From positions 1 through 16,120 of the forward strand of contig CALKAH010000043.1 of NCBI GenBank assembly GCA_937983315.1: a DNA stretch of 16,120 bases, written 5' to 3'. Source of the DNA: an uncultured Acholeplasmataceae bacterium. GTDB taxonomy: Bacteria > Bacillota_I > Bacilli_A > Acholeplasmatales > Acholeplasmataceae. Below the pieces are notes generated by a model. That model worked only from the letters and a program-made list of their open reading frames with translations. It was not told where the DNA came from and did not search any database. A program made the translations under genes and the position numbers. Below, piece after piece: positions 12,187 through 16,120 of the stretch. The stretch's first letter is position 1. The number at the start of each line of letters is the position of its first letter.

Positions 12187-13905
12187 ATGCATCGTTATAC
12201 ACATCATAATAATCAATTGACCTTAAAAGACAGGGGTCAACATGTCTATTTAAAAGGTTGGGCTGCAAAAGTCCGTAATTTAGGTGGATTGCTTTTTATC
12301 GACTTAAGAGATAGAGAAGGTATTACACAACTCGTTGTTAAACCATCCAATCCAGCTTATGAAACAGCGCTTAAAGTGAGAAGTGAGTATGTCATTGAAG
12401 CCGAAGGTGTTGTGATTGAACGTGCAAGTAAGAACTTGAATTTAACCACAGGTGAAATCGAAGTTGATGTGACACATCTTGTCATTTTAAACACTGCTGA
12501 AACACCTCCAATCATCATTTCAGACCAATCGGATACCCTTGAAGATACCCGTTTAAAGTATCGCTATTTGGACTTAAGACGCCCTGTGATGCAAAATTTC
12601 TTAGTCAAGCGTCATCAGATTACACAAGCGATCCGTTCAGTTCTTGTAGATGAAGGGTTTTTGGAACTCGAAACGCCTATTTTAGGTAAATCAACACCTG
12701 AAGGTGCACGCGATTATTTAGTGCCCTCACGTTTATATCCAGGAACATTTTATGCCTTACCCCAATCACCACAGATTTATAAGCAACTTTTCATGGTCGC
12801 TGGTCTTGAACGATACTTCCAAGTTGCCCGTTGTTTTAGAGATGAAGATTTACGTGCTGACCGTCAACCTGAGTTTACTCAAATTGATATTGAAGCGTCA
12901 TTTGTGGATATGGAAGATGTGCAAAACATCGTTGAAAAAGTGTTAGTCAAAACATTTAAGAAGGTGTTAAACATCGATGTTCAAGCACCGTTTTTAAGAA
13001 TGAGTTATCATGATGCCATGGATAAGTATGGTTCAGATAAGCCTGATATGCGTTATGAACTTCTCTTATCCGATTTTACTCAATCATTGAAACATGCTGC
13101 AGTATCTTTATTGCAAGGTCGTGAAGTGATTAAAGGTTTAGTGGTTAATGAAGCAGAAAAGATTTCAAGAAAGCGTATTGATCAATACACGGAGATTGTT
13201 AAAAAGAATCATGGTGATATGCTCGCCTATGTGAAATACGTCAATGGTGAATATTCAGGTTCGATTGCGAAACAATTAAACGCACAAGAACTTGCTTCAC
13301 TAGGCTTAAAATCTGGTCAAATGGTCTTTTTAGTTGCAGGTGAATTCGAAAAAGCATCGAATGCACTCGGTGCACTTCGTATTGAAATCGCCAATGAATT
13401 CAACTTGATTCCCAAAGATACCTATAAATTCTTATGGGTTGTCGATTGGCCACTTTTAGAGTATAGTGAAGAAGAGAAGCGGTTTTATGCAAAACACCAC
13501 CCATTCACAGCACCTGTTGATGCAGAAGTGCTTAAAACTGATCCGCTTCATGCCATGGCAAAAGCCTATGATATCGTCTTAAATGGTTATGAAATTGGCG
13601 GAGGTTCCATTCGTATTCACAATCAAGACGTACAACGTTTGATGTTTGATACGCTTGGTTTATCACAAGATGATATCGTACGTCGCTTTGGATTCTTCGT
13701 TGATGCTTTAAAATATGGTACTCCTCCACATGGTGGATTAGCATTAGGTCTTGACCGTGTCGTGATGTTGATGACAAACACCACCAATATCAAAGACGTG
13801 GTTGCTTTCCCGAAGACACAAAGTGCAAAAGATATGATGATGCAAGCTCCCTCCGATGTTGATCCGATTCAACTGAAAGAACTCAGTATTAAAGTAGGTG
13901 AATAA
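12187..13905 (+). CDS. aspS: Aspartyl-tRNA synthetase, bacterial type
   Basis: This 572-residue class IIb synthetase charges tRNA-Asp, a little shorter than the usual 580-590 residues. An N-terminal OB-fold anticodon-binding domain (GWAAKVRNLGGLLFIDLRDREG, about 24-45) is followed by RYLDLRRP, the STPEGARDYLVPSR flipping loop (about 169-182), and motif 2 (CFRDEDLRADRQPEFTQID, about 216-234). A bacterial GAD insertion lies at about 280-400, and motif 3 (GLALGLDRVVML) is near the C-terminus. It sits 1 base after hisS and 1 base before msrA. The hisS-aspS pair is standard in Bacillota. Whether the enzyme discriminates tRNA-Asp from tRNA-Asn was not judged. Confidence 0.97.
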   Translation: MHRYTHHNNQLTLKDRGQHVYLKGWAAKVRNLGGLLFIDLRDREGITQLVVKPSNPAYETALKVRSEYVIEAEGVVIERASKNLNLTTGEIEVDVTHLVILNTAETPPIIISDQSDTLEDTRLKYRYLDLRRPVMQNFLVKRHQITQAIRSVLVDEGFLELETPILGKSTPEGARDYLVPSRLYPGTFYALPQSPQIYKQLFMVAGLERYFQVARCFRDEDLRADRQPEFTQIDIEASFVDMEDVQNIVEKVLVKTFKKVLNIDVQAPFLRMSYHDAMDKYGSDKPDMRYELLLSDFTQSLKHAAVSLLQGREVIKGLVVNEAEKISRKRIDQYTEIVKKNHGDMLAYVKYVNGEYSGSIAKQLNAQELASLGLKSGQMVFLVAGEFEKASNALGALRIEIANEFNLIPKDTYKFLWVVDWPLLEYSEEEKRFYAKHHPFTAPVDAEVLKTDPLHAMAKAYDIVLNGYEIGGGSIRIHNQDVQRLMFDTLGLSQDDIVRRFGFFVDALKYGTPPHGGLALGLDRVVMLMTNTTNIKDVVAFPKTQSAKDMMMQAPSDVDPIQLKELSIKVGE

Positions 13906-13906
13906 G

Positions 13907-14404
13907 ATGAAGAAAATTACATTAGCTGGTGGATGCTTCTGGGGTGTTGAAGGTTATTTCAATCAACTCAAAGGTGTGATCGATACAACCGTCGGTTATG
14001 TCGATGGCAATAAGAAAAACCCGACCTATCGTGAAGTTTGTGATGGGGTTGCTACACACGCAGAAGCGATGGAAATCATTTATGATGACAAGGTGATTCC
14101 ACTCACCAAAGTGCTCGAACATTTCTTTAGAATCATTGATCCATTTTCAAAAAATCGTCAAGGACATGATGTCGGTAGACAATATCGTACAGGCATCTAT
14201 TTTGAGACTGAAGAAGATAAAGAACTCGTTTTAGCTTATATGAAAGATGTTTTTAAAGATCGCTTGTCTAAAGTTCAAACCGAGGTCAAAAAGTGTCTCG
14301 ATTTTGAACCCGCTGAAACCTATCATCAGGATTACTTAAAGAAAAATCCAGGTGGATATTGTCATGTGAACTTGAATTTAGCGAAACCAGAGGAGAAGAA
14401 ATAA
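13907..14404 (+). CDS. msrA: Peptide methionine sulfoxide reductase MsrA
   Basis: This 165-residue enzyme reduces methionine-S-sulfoxide in proteins, using thioredoxin. The catalytic GGCFWGVE motif lies at residues 7-14 (Cys9), followed by VGYVDGN and [35 protein letters not shown] and [18 protein letters not shown] are family hallmarks. An additional Cys near the C-terminus (GGYCH) could help resolve the disulfide. There is no fused MsrB domain. The ATG lies 1 base after the aspS stop, with AGGTG 6 bases upstream inside aspS; a GTG three codons earlier is open but less likely. It shares a stop/start TAATG with comEB, so it is translationally coupled. Confidence 0.95.
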   Translation: MKKITLAGGCFWGVEGYFNQLKGVIDTTVGYVDGNKKNPTYREVCDGVATHAEAMEIIYDDKVIPLTKVLEHFFRIIDPFSKNRQGHDVGRQYRTGIYFETEEDKELVLAYMKDVFKDRLSKVQTEVKKCLDFEPAETYHQDYLKKNPGGYCHVNLNLAKPEEKK

Positions 14405-14877
14405 TGCGTAAGGATTATATCTCGTGGGATCAGTATTTTATGGGTGTTGCTAAACTTTCTGCAATGCGCAGTAAAGATCCTTCGACACAAGTTGGAGCAT
14501 GCATCATCAATAGCGATCGCCGCATTGTCGGGATTGGATATAATGGTCTTCCTCAGGGATGTAGTGACGAAACATTTCCTTGGCAAAACGAAGGCGAATA
14601 TACGGATACTAAATATCCTTATGTTGTCCATGCAGAAGCAAACGCCATTTTGAATGCAACACAAAATTTAAAAGGATCTTCAATCTATGTCACCCTTTTT
14701 CCATGCAATGAATGTTCAAAATTGATTATTCAAAGTGGAATCAAGGAAATTGTCTATGAATCAAATAAATATCAACACACCAAAGAACACCAAGCAGCGA
14801 TACGCATGTTAAAAGCTGCTGGTGTTTCGATGCGTCAAATTACGGTAGGCGAACTCAGTTATGTTAGCATTCCTTAA
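14404..14877 (+). CDS. comEB: dCMP deaminase (ComEB type)
   Basis: This 157-residue zinc cytidine-deaminase-fold enzyme probably converts dCMP to dUMP for thymidylate synthesis. The zinc/catalytic motif [10 protein letters not shown] (about residues 76-85) and PCNECSK (about 100-106) are present. The N-terminal [22 protein letters not shown] and GYNGLPQG segments are typical of dCMP deaminases. The ATG overlaps the msrA stop by one base (TAATG), with GAGGAGAAG upstream. Its last 17 bases contain the start of the PDZ-Lon gene. Residues for allosteric control by dCTP/dTTP were not assessed. Confidence 0.93.
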   Translation: MRKDYISWDQYFMGVAKLSAMRSKDPSTQVGACIINSDRRIVGIGYNGLPQGCSDETFPWQNEGEYTDTKYPYVVHAEANAILNATQNLKGSSIYVTLFPCNECSKLIIQSGIKEIVYESNKYQHTKEHQAAIRMLKAAGVSMRQITVGELSYVSIP

Positions 14878-15856
14878 ACAGTATAAGAAGATTTTCATCA
14901 TTTTAAGTTTCCCTTATCTTTATCTTCTTTTTCTGCTGATTGCTCCGACACAAAAAATGGTGATTGCACCTGGTGGTCTGACACCTGTCGATCAAAGTGT
15001 TGAGATTGATGGAGTCAACATGATGGATCAGTTTCATACCATCTATGTCTATAGTTACTATCCGATGACTCCATTTCAAACGTTTGTCACGGCAGATGAT
15101 GATCGTATGGCGATTTATCCATTATCAGAACGGCAGCAAGATATCTCTTGGCGTGATGATTATTTAAGTGGTCAAGTCTCCAAACTATCAAGCTTACAGA
15201 TCTCGGTGATTAAAGCCTATGAGTTAGCGCATGTCATGGATCCATCGATTACGATTGAATATCATTTTGCTGGTCTTTTAATATCCTATCGACCCAGTCG
15301 TTTGAATGAGCTTGAAATAGGTGATCGTGTGATTGCGATCAATGGTATTAGTGTTGAAGGATTAGAAGAAGAGGATTTTCTTGCATTAAGCGATTCAGAA
15401 AACATGACATTACTTATTGAAAGAAAACACGGTGATGAATGGATAACACTGAGTGTGGATTACACACGGTTAAAAGATGAACCATCTCTTCGTTATTATC
15501 CTGATTATCAGATTGATTCTGCTTTTCCTTCATTTACATTACCGGGTCTAGAGAGCGTTATTGGTGGTCCCAGTGGTGGTATGATCCAAACACTAAGTAT
15601 TTATGCAAGTTTACTAAAACTAAACATTGGTGAACTAAAAATTGCGGGTACTGGAACAATTGAGATGAGTGGAAACATCGGAAAAATCGGTGGAATTCGA
15701 CAAAAAATCTATACAGCTTGGGATCAAAATGTGGATGTTTTCTTCATTCCAAGAGACCATGTTTCTGAGATTGAAGACATCCAATACCCCTTCGCTATGT
15801 ATGTTGTTTCAACCATAGAAGAGGCGGTGCAAGCGCTCCATGAAGTCATTGATTAA
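14861..15856 (+). CDS. Membrane-anchored PDZ-Lon serine protease, YlbL/SepM type
   Basis: This 331-residue protein has one N-terminal membrane anchor (about residues 10-28), an extracytoplasmic segment, a PDZ domain (about 135-200, with [18 protein letters not shown]), and a C-terminal Lon-type protease domain. The catalytic dyad is Ser238 in VIGGPSGGM (usual GPSAG) and Lys282 in GGIRQKI, with IAGTGTI between. Relatives include B. subtilis YlbL, which degrades DNA-damage-induced division inhibitors, and streptococcal SepM, which trims a signalling peptide; the substrate here is unknown. The ATG lies inside comEB without a strong ribosome site, so translation probably depends on coupling. A membrane-protein gene begins within its last 17 bases. 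Confidence 0.93.
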   Translation: MLAFLKQYKKIFIILSFPYLYLLFLLIAPTQKMVIAPGGLTPVDQSVEIDGVNMMDQFHTIYVYSYYPMTPFQTFVTADDDRMAIYPLSERQQDISWRDDYLSGQVSKLSSLQISVIKAYELAHVMDPSITIEYHFAGLLISYRPSRLNELEIGDRVIAINGISVEGLEEEDFLALSDSENMTLLIERKHGDEWITLSVDYTRLKDEPSLRYYPDYQIDSAFPSFTLPGLESVIGGPSGGMIQTLSIYASLLKLNIGELKIAGTGTIEMSGNIGKIGGIRQKIYTAWDQNVDVFFIPRDHVSEIEDIQYPFAMYVVSTIEEAVQALHEVID

Positions 15857-16120
15857 TCGCATCGATCAGATGCTTCATAGATTTAAAAAACTGATGAAAT
15901 TGATTGATAAAGAAGCCAGCATGAAAAGTGTTATCAAGTCGGTTTTAGGTGCACTGCTTTTATCGTTTTTAACACTTCTTTTACCAGTCTTACTCGTGAT
16001 CAACATGTTTATATATACTAAACTCACGTTATTTTTAGCCATTTTACTAGTTATCCTTGTTGTATCCTGGCCATTCATCTATTATTATTTTTATTATCGC
16101 TTACTTAAACTGTATCATCC
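15840..16120 (+). CDS. Membrane protein of unknown function, cut by the window end
   Basis: An open frame starts at ATG 15840 and runs unbroken to the window edge (93 complete codons). The N-terminus is basic and amphipathic ([17 protein letters not shown]). Two hydrophobic segments follow, about residues 36-56 (LGALLLSFLTLLLPVLLVI) and 62-84 (LFLAILLVILVVSWPFIYYY), separated by a short loop. The start overlaps the protease gene by 17 bases, the same length as the comEB/protease overlap. GAGGCGG upstream is rather far from the ATG, and later in-frame ATGs (15870, 15894, 15921) are possible. I do not recognise the family. It may be a partner or substrate of the protease, by position only. Confidence 0.7.
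   Translation, partial: MKSLINRIDQMLHRFKKLMKLIDKEASMKSVIKSVLGALLLSFLTLLLPVLLVINMFIYTKLTLFLAILLVILVVSWPFIYYYFYYRLLKLYH

Overview
The window reads as a chromosomal contig end from a low-GC Gram-positive-type bacterium (Bacillota or Mycoplasmatota). G+C is about 40% by eye. The genes use the standard code: TGA is a stop (recU, rel, dtd) and TGG encodes Trp. The gene set is Firmicute-like: RecU, RNase J, apt-rel-dtd-hisS-aspS synteny, T-box and TPP riboswitch control, and strong AAGGAGG-type ribosome sites. An Acholeplasma/Izemoplasma-like or Erysipelotrichia-like lineage is possible, but the sequence alone does not settle it. The first 42 bases are Illumina P5 adapter rather than genome, so the window begins at an untrimmed assembly end.

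Left region (about 60-2400, minus strand): a membrane-microdomain cluster. In transcription order it holds a very short SPFH/band-7 protein, a 124-residue protein of unknown function with its own strong promoter, a short NfeD protein, and a full-length paraslipin-type SPFH protein followed by an intrinsic terminator.

Region 2400-5700: a divergent promoter and a TPP riboswitch with a transcription terminator control thiT (thiamine ECF S component). thiT converges on and overlaps recU (Holliday junction resolvase). Divergent from recU is an RNase J whose active-site motifs depart from consensus, including loss of the late metal-binding histidine. A probable bidirectional terminator separates rnj from rarA.

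Region 5670-10150: rarA (clamp-loader-like AAA+ ATPase) is divergent from apt-rel-dtd, with the two promoters overlapping. This second operon joins purine salvage, (p)ppGpp metabolism and D-aminoacyl-tRNA proofreading.

Region 10150-16120: a consensus-like promoter and an unusually compact T-box leader precede a tightly packed operon: GNAT acetyltransferase, hisS, aspS, msrA, comEB (dCMP deaminase), a membrane-anchored PDZ-Lon protease of the YlbL/SepM type, and a membrane protein cut off by the window end. Junctions range from a 17-nt overlap to a 1-nt gap, so all seven genes probably share the T-box control point. No mobile element, CRISPR array, tRNA or rRNA gene was seen.

The items most worth a second look are the minimal SPFH protein and its unknown neighbour, the degenerate RNase J, and the compact T-box with overlapping Asp (GAC) and His (CAC) codons ahead of a GNAT-hisS-aspS operon.
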